Assembly: GCF_040807025.1 (NCBI RefSeq)
Contig: NC_090981.1
Coordinates: forward strand, 4,166,501-4,230,500
Reading direction: 5' to 3'
Origin: Struthio camelus
Taxonomy: Eukaryota; Chordata; Aves; Struthioniformes; Struthionidae
Length of the DNA stretch: 64,000 nt
A program made the position numbers and the translations under genes. The notes under the pieces are model-generated. The model saw only the letters and a list, made by a program, of their open reading frames with translations. It did not search any database and had not been told where the DNA came from. Shown here in pieces: positions 12,865 to 25,890 of this stretch. Within the stretch, counting starts at the first letter, position 1, and the number at the start of each line of letters is the position of its first letter.

Positions 12865-15800
12865 TTTAAAGATGATTCTGAAACTGAATTGCTTGCTGCC
12901 ACACAAATATTCTCACTTGGAAAATAAATGCAAATACAATGCATTACTAGCATTCTTGATTTGTTTAAACTGTCTATTCTCACTCTGACTAAATGTACCT
13001 AGATTTTTTTTTGCCTGCTCTCTATGGCTAGAATGAACTGGTTGATCCAGTGTAAAACAAGGTTTTCCTTTCCTGCCTGCCTTCTACTACCATCCGAACA
13101 CAACAAAAATTTTCTTTGCACTGATAGAGGAAACTATTTCATGCACCTTAAAAGGGGGAAAGTCTATTTTGTGTATGTAAAGAAGTTACATCAGGGAATT
13201 GGGGCTGGAGATCTGCTCTGCCCCTTGCTATTGTTCTTGTCTTTGGACCTATTCTTCTGGTCTCTGGACTGGAGTAGGCAGCCTCTTTATGCCACTTGCA
13301 AGATGTGTTAGGATTCCCAGATGCATATAAATTGCTCATAGTCAATACTGTCAATACAGCTTAATAGAAGGGCAGCTGCATCCAGCATCAGAGCTTTCAA
13401 TAGCCTTTTGAGGATATTGTAGAGTACCACAGTGATTTGGTTTAAAAGTTACGTGAGCCTGACCCCTGATGAAAAGCTTGTCAGATACAGATCAATATAA
13501 ATGCTTTCAGTCACAAACACCAAATGGAAATATGAGATCAGTTCAGGGTTCAAAAAACAGTCCCAAATTATGAACCTAGGCTAACCCTTTCAATAACAGG
13601 GACAGGAACTATCCTTGTTACAGTCTCAAATACACTGCTGCCACATACATCCCTTTTGGTTAGACCTAATAAGCCTCAGATAGGTGAAGTAGACCTTGGA
13701 TATTACTGAATGCCTCAACACATTAAAAAAGATTTAATAAGAGCACAAGCTTGTTGATGTTCAGCATGGACTCAGCTGCCCACATACATTTAGTGTATGT
13801 AGATGCCAATCACAAGAAGGCTGAGAGGTTTTAAGTAAACTAAAAAGGAATGTTTTTAATTATATGTGTATTGTTCACAGATGAAGATCAGTATACCTTA
13901 TCAGAACTGAAAGCCCTGTATTCTGTTAAATGGAGTATTATCAAGAATAATTTTTTGCAGTACAGTTTATACTGTGCCTCTATTGGAATAGGCAAGTCCA
14001 ATAAACTAACTGAAATATGAGTACAGCTACACTGTATCAAGATATCTTAATAATACATCTTGGTGTATTCATATGCAGTATTTATTCCAATGACTGTACA
14101 GTGCAAATTGCATTGCAGAAGTGACCATTTACCACAGGAAGAAGATATTCACAGGGATACATCTGAAAGGGCAAGTTTGGTCAGAACTTCTCAGAGGTCT
14201 CCAGTGAAAGTGTCTAGCCAACCCATTGATAGCCTTCCTATTAAGTGTATTAAAAGCTCTCACTGTTTTAGTGATGAAGCTGTTTAGCATGTTGCTTGCC
14301 TTGTGCTATAAAAAAAAGTGTAGATCATTGCCTTCATTTTATTGGAAATGTTTATGAAAGCATGAGAACACGCTCAAATCCAGAGAATATACAAGACTGA
14401 CACTGCATACACTTTACATTGCCAGGGGCTGGCTGAGTTTGAAAGGCCTGCACCACAGGTAAGTGCAGCTGGCAAGAAGAGGCCAGAATGGCTCTTGAGA
14501 CATCTTTTACCTTCCTCTTTTACTTCTTACCCTTTTAAATGCATTGCTTGTATCACTCCAGACTGCTGGGATACTCTGGGATGTGTTATTTCCAAGATAA
14601 GGGCTGTGTTTTGACTCTTGTTTCTGGGCTCATGGGAAATCCTTGAATCCTCCTTGGACACTTACGGGGCCCAACTTTTACTTTGGAATATGTTCTTTTT
14701 CCTGGGAAGCATCTTCTAGAAATCACCTAAGAGTTAAAGAACTAATTTCTGTTGCACTCATGCACTCTAGAGAGCAACAGCTGTCTTAACATTTTTTAAA
14801 TGGAGCTGCATATTTTGCCGCTGAAGAAATATGACTATTCCTATAACTCATTCAGTAGGTGCTAATGAATAGAGAAGATGCTTCAAATTCATTTTCATTT
14901 AATTCTGTCCCTCTAGCTAAGAACTTTAACGCTATGGTCTTTCTGCAACAGAAGCAACAAATGAATAAAAACATGATACTGAATGTCATTACTTACGAAA
15001 TGTATCTGATGATATTTTATTTCTCTCTTTTCAGAAAAAAAATTACCTTATGAAAACAAGAACTGCCAGGAGGGATCTCTGCTTTTCTACAACTTTCCTG
15101 AACATTCTTGAAGACAGTTTTAAGACAAATGGATGCCAATAAAGCCCATAGGAAATCATAGCTAGCTAACACCACTGCCCTTATGAGAAGGGTACACTGG
15201 TTTATATGGCTGCTCTTCCAAATATGCAGTACTCCCCAACAGAAAGAGAGACAGGTGATAACGTGTTTTGAAACACTCCTAAGCAGGTCTTTTTCAAGGT
15301 CAGCCAGATCTTTTTTAGAATTTTGTATTGGTGTGAGAGAGAAGACTTAATTGTTTGTAATAAAACTTCAAAAATCATATGGCGACATTTTGGTGAACAA
15401 ATACATGCTCCTGCAAGTTAAAGCAATACTTGATGGTCTAACATCCACTGGAAGGAAAAAAAAATGTATAATTATATTGAACTCAGACTTTTCCCACCAT
15501 GTCAAAATCCATCTGCTCTTTCAAGCCAGTTGGTTGTTTCAAATCAAATGGTCAACCATAATGGTAATTAATTTGCAACTGATAAGCATTAGAGAAATCT
15601 CCACTGTCTACAGAGGGAGAACAACTGACTTTGTTTTTAAAGCTGAAAATTCCCACTTCCTCTAAGCTCACTGACATCAAGGGAATTGCACAAGTCTGCT
15701 GTTACCAAAAAAAGTCCTATAAACTATGCTCTATTCTGTGGGGGAACTTTTAGTTTGGTTATTACCCTCCTAGTCTTCTTAAGGGAACACTGTGCTGTGC

Positions 15801-18800
15801 TGTACACAGTCATGTCTGGAGTGTTACCTTCAAAGTGACAAAACAGAGTACTGATAAGCAAATGAAATTCCAGAGTCTGCAGAAGTTGTTAATGGTATAA
15901 TACAGCAGTCAGTATCATGTAAACCTGTTGCTACTGTATTGTTTTCAAGTACAACAATAGAAATGTTTGCAAAATGGGGAGCAGCAGGTTGCAGTGAAAC
16001 AATTAGGGTTTTTTAGGTGTGTTTTTTTTAGGCACCTATGTAGGAAGCTCTTGTTAGCATCTTTTTAGAGACATGGTTGTCCTTTTTCAGCTTGTAATTA
16101 CAGTGGCATAAAGTAAGCAAAGACAGTGGTAGTCAATCAACACCCACAAATCTATTTAAATACCCTGAACACCTTTGATCTGTGTTCTTGACATTGGCAA
16201 AATGTTAAAAGTCTGCATAAAGTGACAAGAACAACAAACATTCTCAACAACAAGGAATTACTTTGTTATTCTTTTGTATCAAATCAGGGTCCTGACTGTA
16301 GTAAGAGATGGTCTAATCAGTAAGGAAAAAATGGTTTGAGGTCTGCCTAATTGAATGACAACCTAGCAGAAAAGACATTTCAGCATCTTCCTACCATTTC
16401 ATGCAGTTGATTGTAATGACTGTTGATTGTAATGGTAGTTTGAGCCATTTTATATTATGGGAAATGTCAAAATCTGTATTGTCCAAGGGCTCACAGGTTT
16501 ACAAAAATGCTAGTTAGGAACTGCAGCTAATGCAATCTATAGCCTTCCTAAATACTAGATGGAAGCAGCCTCTTACCACACTTTTCCCCTCATTTCTGCA
16601 TCTCTCTCTCCTTCACTATATTATTACAGCAATTATTTGTTTTGCACTATTTCATTTTGAGGACCATTGTGCTGGGTCTGGAATTGTCCCAGGGAGGAGT
16701 AATGCCTGTTATAACCCAAGAGCAATGTCTCCTGATGCTATGTAAATCCTATTCAACAGAGCTTATGTAAGAGTCACACTCTTGACCTACAGATGACATA
16801 TCATTATGAAAGGAGCATTTGAAAATTGTTGCTGCTTGTCTGGCTGCTTCCAGAATGCTGCTTTTTCAGCTGAAATGTTAAATGATTTTATAGTTAAGAC
16901 AAAATACCACAAAGCAATCTAAAAAATTTAAAAAACAACAGCTTAGTTCCATGTTTTCCCATACATCTCCCATCCTCTTTTTCTTCCTCAATTTGCAATA
17001 TTCCCAATCAAGCTTCCTCCATGAGATTTTTCTCATGCCGTTTCTCCCTGTCACTATTGCCTGTTGTTTCACTCTCTGTTGTTCTGAATCCTTTACCTTT
17101 GCTTGTCTCTAGCATGCAAGGTTACTGTTTGAACTCTATCAGCATTTCTTGAAGCTTGTTTTCCTGAGTATGACTGTGCAACCTGTCTGAGGGGTCAGGG
17201 ATGGGGCCACAGCTTCAAATCAATCATGTGTGTATTCAGTTTGTGCCTGCCACATGCTAAATAAGATGCAATTTGATGACACAGTTCGGACAAACCAGCA
17301 GGGAACCAATGCTGACAGTAGGGATGGCAGAGGGTACCATTCCTCCTTTACGCTTCTGGGTGCACATTTCTCCCTTTTTCTTTGTACTGGTGCCAATGCA
17401 CATTTGATTTTCCAGTCACTAGAACAGGGGGCCAAGCAGGCAGAAAGCTAATCACTTTTTTTCGTGGTTAGTTTTCTGCTAGTTTAGCTTCCTGACTCGG
17501 CTGACCACAAGGTCGGGTGAGGACCAGCGCCAGCAGAGGAGGTGCAGTGGCAGCTGGGCAGGGAGTGGAGGTAGGTCCCTGCCTCTCTGCAAGGACTATC
17601 CCTTCATTTGACCTCACTGCCTTGTCCAGCAGCATCCCCAGGATCTTGTGAGGATACACACACTGGGAGGGCACTTTGGTGTCCACCTCACTTGTGGCCC
17701 ATGCAAAAGCTCATGTTGCTACTGAAACACAGGTTACTATATTAGCTTTTTCAAATACATTTTTAATAAAAATAGTTGAAAAGTAGTCTAACTTTGGGTA
17801 ATAGCCCATAGGAATTCCCAGCCTGACCCTGAATGTGGCCTTTTCAGCTCTTTGAATATCTATAGATGTGGCTTAGAAGTATGTTTTTAACTTTTGAACA
17901 TTGCCTTAAACAGTTTGCCTAGGAAAAGGTTAAATGTTTAACAATGTGAAGGGAAATAAATTGAAATTAAAGATCCTTCAGCCATAAGAGATATATCTGA
18001 TAGATATAAGCCAGGAGAAAAATGAAAATAATGAAGAAGTTTTGGCTACAAACCCTAGAAAAGTTGTATAACCCTGACTAAGGCTCCAAAGTGAGCAGGA
18101 AGATGGAAGATGATATGTAAGAAGGCTTTTGGCTCTTAGATGTATATCATTCATATATTTTAATGGGGCTGGTTAAGGTTTAGTGGGGTTGCTGACTACT
18201 ACTATTCTAGTTGCTTCTGCTTTTATTTAAGCAATTTGTAGTTGAGGAGAGTTGGTATGGCCACAGCATGACTCTCTAATCAATAAAAAATGCGCAGCTG
18301 TTATCGCAAAAAGCTGTTTGAAAAATGGGAAAACATGATTTCAATACAATTATTGAAGAGTGATCCTAGTTTGATTATGGTGGGGCTCAAAATAGAACTG
18401 GTTTTCATAGTTTCAAACTTTTCTCACAATTCCTTGAAAATGTTTTAAACACCCCCCTCCCCCCAGCCATTTCTTTTCCTTCACAGAATTAGTTTGTGGG
18501 AAAAAATGCAGTTTCAAAGTTTCCTTTTTTAGTAACCTTTGGAATTTTTTTCTGAAGTTAGAATTGAAAAAAGAAAATTATAAAGCTCCATATTCTTCTA
18601 CTGCATTTTTAGTGGGAAAATGAGGGAAAAAGGAGAGAAATTCTCCAAAATGCAAAATCCCAAAGCAAAAAATTTCCTTTTTTAAAGAAATATTACAAAA
18701 TCTTAATAGCAAATGATATTTTCCTTAAAAAAAAGAGTTTGATGAAACCTTAATATGAATGTTTCTCAACAGAAACATTTCTAACTACTGTTAGTAATAA

Positions 18801-20967
18801 AGGATTTAAACAATGAACAGATTCTTTATCATGCAGTAACAGGCAAGGTAATGTTCATATTCCATCTTAAAGAGCAATCATTAAATGTTTCCCTAATGGG
18901 TTCTTTTCCACAACAATTATTCCAAAAGATGAATATTCACATTGCTTATTTTGAGACAATTAAAAAAAAAGTCAGCTCATTGGCAGTAAAGCAAATCAAC
19001 AGAACTAATGAAATGACATATAACTTTAAGAGCACAAATATCTTAGCAGCATGAACTCATTCTAGTTGTTATTTTGATTTTGCAAGTTTGACTCCATTGT
19101 ACTAATGGCCACTGAAAAGAGGAGGGGTGTGAATCCAGAAAAAGGAATGTATGAAGGAGGGAGTGAATTGTTCTGAAAACAAGAGATTGTAACTCTACAC
19201 TGCAGCTTGGTCTTTTCATTTTTATTTCATTCTTTGAAACAGTGAATTACTGTATTCTTATCTACTCCCTCTCATCCATCAGCCTGTATAAGCTTTCCTG
19301 GTTGTCTTCCAACCCCCAGAGCCAGGCTCTTGTCTGGAAGCTGCCTCTCCATGGAGGTCCTGAGAGGTCTGTCTTGATTTTTCTACATTTGTCCTTTTTC
19401 AGGTATTACTTTTGTGATAAAGAGCCAGAGAGCTTTCTAGCGATGTACTTAGTCATCATTTATACTTATCCTTCTTGCATGTATAACTTTGGTGTAATTT
19501 TAAGAAGCCAGCTACTGCCTCAGATTTAACATTAAAAAATCCTAAACCCCAAAACCACTCCATGGAGGGGCAGTGTGGAGGTTGCAAGAGAGCCTTTTCC
19601 TTCCCCTCCGCTTCTCCCTCTCTCTGTCTGTGATGACTGAAGACAACCCATGCTCTGCACGCCATGGCTCTCCACCAAAAACAGCGGCACATACTCACAG
19701 CTGAAAGCTGAACCCCAAAACAAATTTTTGTCCAAGCCCAGAAGAAACTGGAAAAACATGCAGATAACACAGAGCCCAAAGAAATTTTGTATTATGCCTT
19801 CTCACTACTGAAAAAGCACTTACTGCAAGAGACTCTCATAAAGGGAAGAATGCCAAATAATCTTTTTCAATGCTTTTTTATTTCAAAAAGTATCTAAAAG
19901 AAAGAGGAGGTTCTTCCTTTCTTTTTTTTTTCTCCTTTTTTTTTGGTGGCAGTATACATTTTGATCTGATCTGAAAGTAGTCAAGGGCAAGAACAGAAGA
20001 AAAAAACTTTTGATTTTAGGTCTAAACCAAAGCTTAGTGACTAGGCTAGAAGATGACTCAGGAGCCTAAAAGGAAATCACAGAAAGAGAAAATTGGCCAC
20101 AACCAACATGTAAAATCCTACACAGATTTCTGTAACATAAAGAAAATCTGAAATAGAATTTGATTCCACTCTGCTTCCTTCTGCTGCTCTGCCTGTTGAA
20201 CTCAGTGTTACTGAGAAAATGGTCTATACCAAAATTACAACACCCCCTCACCTCCAAATCAAATGCCAGGCCTGCCTGATTTAGAAAAATTCTGAGTCTG
20301 CTTTCTTATCTCACTTGCCTAAAATAAACAAATTTAAAAAAAAGAAAAAAAAGGGAAAAAAGTAACCATGTGTTTGGTTATGGCCATTGAACTGTATAAG
20401 GGATAGAATTTTCCATTAGGAAACTTTATAAAATCATTGCCACTGTCTATATAGTAGCATCCCATTGGGACAAGCCTGGAAGGATCTAACTCTAAAGGTT
20501 TTTCTTCAGGTTATTTTATTTGAGTAAAACAATTTTCAAGCAATACCTACTTAAGTCTACTAACGGCTTATAATGGTTTAATCCTGACTACAGGAGCACC
20601 TTGTTATGAAAGCACTGATGCTGTTCTACCTCTGATCCATGAGACTTAGGGAAATCAGGGACTTGTTTAATTTCAACACAAGCCAAATGAAAATGATTCT
20701 AGCTCTATGGTTTTTTGAACAACTTCATAAGACCAGTATGCAAAGGAAAATAGAGAATAGCTCAGCTACTTATTTTCCAATCTATCTATCTATCTATCTG
20801 ATGCATTCTTGTAATATCTTTTGAATTGTATTGACACCTACAAAAAAACCTCTGAAATATATATTTATCTCACCACAAACATACTTCTGCCTGTATGCAC
20901 GGGCATGTTATTCCATGGTTATTGCAGGGCGCTGAACAGTGGATGTTAATATTTTCTATTTTAAGAG
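12865..20967. other. AT-rich intergenic DNA, no gene seen
   Basis: No ORF with coding character and no clear mobile element. A GC-richer patch lies at about 17480-17700 without recognisable homology, and a short TCTA microsatellite at 20781-20799. The Met codon at 20895 that opens into CR1 copy B lies in flanking DNA and is incidental. Confidence 0.6.
20781..20799 (+). repeat. (TCTA)n microsatellite
   Basis: Four full TCTA units plus a partial one. Confidence 0.85.
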
Positions 20968-22912
20968 AACAGAGCATTGATGATAACTTCCTGTCACAGG
21001 TGGTGGAGAAGCCAACAAGGAGAGGTGCAATGCTAGACCTTGTACTAACAAACAAGGAAGGGCTGGTTGGAGATGTGCAGGTTGGGGGCAGCCTTGGCTG
21101 CAGTGACCACGAGATGGTGGAGTTCAGGATCCTGGGAGGAGGGAGCAGGGCAATAAGTAGGATCGCAACCCTGGACTTGAGGAGAGCAGACTTGGGCCTC
21201 TTCAGGGACCTTCTTGGAGGAATCTCATGGGGTAGGGCCCTAGAAGGAAGAGGGGTCCAGGAGAGCTGGTTAATATTCAAGCATCACTTCCTCCAGGCTC
21301 AAGAGCAGTGCATCCCTCTGAGGAAGAAGTCCAGCAAAGTGGGCAGGAGACCTGCATGGATGAGCAAGGAACTCCTGGCAAAACTCAAACAGAAGAAGGA
21401 AGCATACAGAATGTGGAAAAGGGGACAGGCCACTTGGGAGGAATATAGGGACGTTGTCAGAGTATGCAGGGATGTGACAAGGAAGGCCAAGGCCCATTTG
21501 GAATTAAATCTGGCAAGGGATGTCAAGGACAACAAGAAGGCCTTCTTCAAATACATCAATAGCAAAAGGAAGACTAGGGAAAATGTGGGCCCGCTGCTGA
21601 ATGGGGCGGGTGCCCTGGTGACGAAGGACACAGAGAAGGCAGAGTTATTGAATGCTGCCTTTGCTTCAGTCTCCACTGCTAAGGCCAGTCCTCAGGAATT
21701 CCAGACCTTGGAGACAAGAGAGGAAGGCTGGAGAAAGGAAGACTCTCCCTTGGTCGAGGAGGATCAGGTGAGAGATCATCTGTCCAAACTTGACACCCAC
21801 AAGTCCATGGGCCCCGATGGGATGCACCCACGAGTGCTGAGGGAGCTGGTGGATGTTATTGCTAGGCCACTCTCCATCATCCTTGAAAGGTCCTGGAGAA
21901 CAGGAGAGGTGCCTGAGGGCTGGAAGAAAGCCAAGGTCACTCCAGCCTTCAAAAAGGGTGAGAAGGGGGAGCCAGGGAACTACAGGCCTGTCAGCCTCAC
22001 CTCCATCCCCGGGAAGGTGATGGAGCAGCTCCTCCTGGAGGCCATCTCTAAGCATGTGGAGGACAGGAAGGTGATCAGGAGTAGTCAGCATGGAGTCACC
22101 AAAGGGAAATCATGCTTGACCAACCTGATAGCCTTCTATGATGGGAATGACTGGCTGGGTAGGTGAGGGCAGAGCAGTGGATGTTGTCTCCCTGGACTTC
22201 AGCAAGGCTTTTGACACTGTCTCCCATCACATCCTCCTAGGCAAGCTCAGGAAGTGTGGGTTGGAGGAGTGGACAGTGAGGTGGATTGAGACCTGGCTGG
22301 ATGGCAGAGCTCAGAGGGTTGTGGTGAATGGCGCAGAGTCAAGTTGGAGGCCTGTAGCTAGCGGTGTCCCCCAGGGGTCAGTCCTGGGTCCAGTCTTGTT
22401 CAATGTATTCCTCAGCGACCTGGAGGAAGGGACAGAGTGCCCCCTCAGCAAGTTTGCTGATGATACAGAACTGGGAGGAGTGGCTGAGACACCAGAGGGC
22501 TGTGCTGCCATTCAGAGGGACCTGGACAGGCTGGAGAGTTGGGCAGAGGGGAACCTCCTGAAGTTCAACCAAGGCAAGTGCAGGGTCCTGCACCTGGGGA
22601 GGAATAGCCCCATGCCCCAGGACAGGCTGGGGGCTGACCTGCTGGAGAGCAGCTCTGCCGAGAAGGACCTGGGAGTGCTGGTGGACAACAATTTGACCAT
22701 GAGCCAGCAGTGTGCCCTTGGGGCCAAGAAGGCCAAGGGTATCCTGGGGTGCATGAGGCAGAGTGTTGCCAGCAGGTGGAGGGAGGTGATCCTGCCCCTC
22801 TACTCAGCCCTGGGGAGGCCCCACCTGGAGTCCTGTGTCCAGTGCTGGGCTCCCCAGTACAAGAGAGATATGGCACTACTGGAGAGAGTCCAGCGGAGGG
22901 CTACCAAGAAGA
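20968..22912 (+). mobile_element. CR1 LINE copy B, 5'-truncated and missing its 3' end
   Basis: Homology to copy A starts at the segment equivalent to A position 1083 (late endonuclease) and stops at about 22912, in the part of ORF2 equivalent to A position 3008. A 5' truncation is normal for CR1, but loss of the 3' end is not, because insertion starts from the 3' end. The sequence passes directly into an older CR1 in the opposite orientation (copy G). Diagnostic residues ([16 protein letters not shown]) place it with copies C and E. Confidence 0.92.
20968..22912 (+). pseudogene. CR1 ORF2 fragment of copy B (late endonuclease to RT), frameshifted
   Basis: The first reading frame is open to 22166 and covers the end of the endonuclease (SDHE), the linker and the reverse transcriptase N-terminus. 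An extra G within the run at about 22142-22146 shifts the frame and ends it in a stop. The RT core continues in the next frame, with [19 protein letters not shown] and FADD, until homology ends near 22912. The same extra base occurs in copies D and E but not in A, so it was probably inherited from the source element. The C-terminal region seen in copies A and C is missing. Confidence 0.9.
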
Positions 22913-23307
22913 TGAACTTGAACTGGACCCAGCATTCCAGATGTGTCTCACCAGTTCTGAGTAGAGAGGAAGGATCACTTCCCTCAACCTGATGGCAATG
23001 CTCTGCCTAAGGCAGCCCAGGATACTGTTGGCTGCCTTTGTCGCAAGGGTGCATTGTTGGTTCTTGTTCAACTTATTGTCCGCCAGGACCCCTTCTCTGC
23101 AAAGCTGCTCTCCAGCTGGTTGGCCCCCAGCCCACAATGGTGCATGGGATTACTCCTCCCCAGGTGCAGAACTTGGCATTTCTCTTCGCTGAACTTCATG
23201 AGATTCCTGTAACCCATTTCTCTAGACTGTTAAGGTGCCTCTGACTGGCAGCACAACCATCTGGTCTATCAACCACTCTCCCAATTTTGAATCATCTGCA
23301 AATTTGC

Positions 23308-23583
23308 TTAGAGTGCACTCTGTCCCATCATCCAGGTCGTTAATAAAGATGTCAACCAGTATTGGCCCCAATATCGACACCTGGGGGACACCATTGGCCT
23401 CCAGTTGGACTTTGTGCTGCTAATCACAACCCTCTGAGTCTGGCAGTTCAGCCAGTTATCAGTCCACCTCACTATCCACTTATCTAGTCCATACTTCATC
23501 AGTTTGTCTATGAGGATGTTATGGGAGAGTGTTGAAAGCCTTGCTGAAGGTGAGATAAACAATATCCACTGTTCACACTTCAT
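23308..23583 (-). pseudogene. CR1 copy G reverse transcriptase fragment
   Basis: Minus-strand reading matches the RT palm between motif A and motif B of the younger copies (LSHNILIDKLMKYGLDKW corresponds to [18 protein letters not shown]). Motif A itself (LDFSKAFD) is degraded by substitutions and frameshifts, and the FADD region just downstream (lower coordinates) is also frameshifted. Clearly non-functional. Confidence 0.75.
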
Positions 23584-24017
23584 CCACAGACCAAGTCATC
23601 TCATTGTAGAAGGCTATTAGGTTGGTGAAGTGTGATTTCCTTTTCATAAATCCATGTTGATTGCTCCTGATCAACATCTTGTCCTTAATATGTTTGGAAA
23701 TGGTTTCCAGGCTCCATCACTTTCCCAGGGATTGAGGTGAGGCTGACCGGCCTGTTCACTGGATCCTCCTTCTTGCTCTTCCTAAAGATAGAAGTGACAT
23801 TTGCTTTCTTCTAGTCCCCAGGAACCTCCCCTGATCACCATGACCTTACAAAGACTATCGAGGCAGTGGGACGTGCCCTGGCTGTGAGGCCCTGCCCTGC
23901 TGCCACCGGGTGCCCCTGCCGCTACCGGTCCCTGGTCCCAGGGAGCCCCAGCTCGCAAGGCACTCTGGAAGATGAAGAAGGCATTGAGTCCCTCAGCCTT
24001 TTCCATGTCCTTTCCAA

Positions 24018-24251
24018 TTATCTTAAGAAGGCCTCATCTACTTCTTCCTGATCAGGCAGTCTGTAGCAGACACCCACCACAATGTCACCCACATAGGTTT
24101 GCCTATTAATCCTAACCCATAAGCTCTCAGCTGGCTCATCACCTATCCCCAGGCAGAGCTCCATGTATCCTTGCTGCTTTCTCATGTAAAGGGCAACTCC
24201 CCCTCGTTGCCATCCCGGCCTGTCCTTCCTAAAGAGCCTGTATCCATCCAT
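24018..24251 (-). pseudogene. CR1 copy G endonuclease fragment
   Basis: Open 78-codon minus-strand segment matching residues of the CR1 ORF2 endonuclease between the ETWWD and GDLNHPD motifs of copy A, with several substitutions. It ends at the internal deletion junction. It is a remnant of the older element and not a separate gene. Confidence 0.8.
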
Positions 24252-24815
24252 GGCAGCACTCCAGTTGTGTGAGCTATTTCAGCAAGTATCTGTGATCCTA
24301 ATGAGGTCTTAGCACTGGAACTGCATGCAATTCCTCCTGTCTGTTCCCCGTGCTGCATGAGTTAGTGTACAGGCACTTCAGAAGGACACACACTTGTGCT
24401 CATTTCCCAGAAATGGTATGAGAACACCCCCATCATGCCATCTTCTTGGCACTCCCTTATTTGTGTGCATACACTTGAGGTGGGCCCCCTTCAGCTCTGT
24501 TTTGTTGATTACAAGATCTCTCTTGCCCACATCACCCTGCACCCTTTGCTTGCCAATCCAGTCAACCACTTCACTGTGGGTCGTCATCTCCCTCCCCTGT
24601 TTAAAGCTGTCCTCACCAGGTTGGCTAGCCTGTTGGCAAAGATGCTTTTGCCCCACTTGGTGAGGTGGCTCCTGTCTCTAGCAGTCCTCAATCTTCAAAA
24701 AGGTTTGAAACCCCTGTTGTTGACACCAGCTGTGTGACCAGTTATTGACCTACAGGATCTGTCTGCTCTTCCTCAAGCCCTTCCTTCTCACTATGAATTC
24801 CATTTCATAGTGGGG

Positions 24816-25288
24816 GTTTCCAGGTAGCCAGTATAATGCAGCTGAGTAGGTAAAGTGTTTTCTGTCCTCCAAAAGAGATTTAATTCCCTTTCCTCCTTTT
24901 TCCATGAGGATAAAAGCAACAGTTTTCATTGAAGAAACAAAAAAGGAAATCCAGCTAACAGCTTCGCTGATTCACATCCAGATCAGGAAACAGAGACTAC
25001 CCAAGACAATGCATAGTACCTGTAAAAACAGATTAAACAAGTAATGTGTAAAAACCTGCAACAACATTAGATGCAGAATAACATCTGTCTGCCACTCTGT
25101 TCCATGATGATTCTGGCCTGCCCTAGGCCTTGAACCATCCCCATGACAGCAGAAGAACCTGACTATTAGACATGTAGTTATTCTAAAGGAACAATGCATG
25201 TTCTTTTTTCATGAGAAACCATGGCCTGAGAAACCTTTCCTGGTGTTTTTTTGCTTGTTTGTTTTGAAACAATTAATGCAAACACTTG
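24816..25288. other. intergenic DNA between CR1 copies G and H
   Basis: About 470 bp of AT-rich sequence with no ORF or repeat that I recognise. Confidence 0.5.
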
Positions 25289-25890
25289 GAATCACAGAAT
25301 AATTTAGTTTGGAAGGGAACTCTGGAAGTATCTGGTCCAAATCCTGCTCAAAGCAGATCCAGTTAGTTCAGGTTGCTCATGAGCTATGTCCAGTTGAGTT
25401 TTGAATATATCCAAGAATGGAGATTTCACAGCCTCTTTGGGCAACCTGTTCCAGTGTTTGACAACCCTCATGGTGAAAAAGTTTTTCCTAGTATCTAGTC
25501 AGATACTAGGAAAATGTTGCACCACGTGTCTGTTGCTTCTTTTCCCTTCCCCATACAGCTTCTGGCTCTGTCTCCCTATACCCTCCCCATTGCTGCTGAA
25601 GACAGCAATACGATCTCCCCTTGGCCTTCTCTTCCTGTAGCTGAACAAATCCAGTTCTTGGCCTCTCCTGGCATGTCCTGTGCTCCATTCACCTGCCCAG
25701 CTTGGTGGCCTCCGCTGGCCTCACTCCAGTATATCCACATCTTTCTTCCTAAGGGGAGCCCAAAACTCGATACAGCCCTCCAAATATGGTCTCTCAAGTG
25801 CCAACTAGATGGGTTCAAGAAGTCACTTTTCTTGGCTTGTTGGCTACACTCTTGCTACTACTTGAAGCAATGTATGCAATTGTCCTGCAG
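25289..25890 (-). mobile_element. older CR1 LINE 3' fragment (copy H)
   Basis: Minus-strand CR1 tail. On the plus strand it begins with an octamer-like AATCACAGAATAATTT, then TTGGAAGGGAACTCTGG, and continues through the C-terminal ORF2 region (CTTTGGGCAACCTGTTCCAG equals the LPREVV/WNRLP segment of younger copies). It ends at about 25890 in a segment resembling the CR1 region upstream. It is heavily mutated and 5'-truncated, with no usable ORF. Confidence 0.8.

Larger units (their letters stand above)
22913..24815 (-). mobile_element. older CR1 LINE copy G, internally deleted, 3' end missing
   Basis: Read on the minus strand, this is a diverged CR1: the ORF1/ORF2 junction region (about 24815-24380), the endonuclease N-terminus (24251-24018, with MDGYRLFRKDRPG and GGVALYMR), then an abrupt jump near 24010 to the start of the RT region (23990 onward), and RT core pieces (23583-23308) in several frames. 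Several hundred bases between endonuclease and RT are absent compared with copy A. About 90 bp of GC-rich sequence at 23866-23960 has no match in the other copies. Homology ends at 22913, before the CR1 3' end, exactly where copy B also ends. Confidence 0.85.

Noticed and set aside
23866..23960. GC-rich patch in CR1 copy G as a separate gene or exon
   Set aside because: Only about 90 bp, no splice sites or domain; probably a subfamily-specific or inserted segment.
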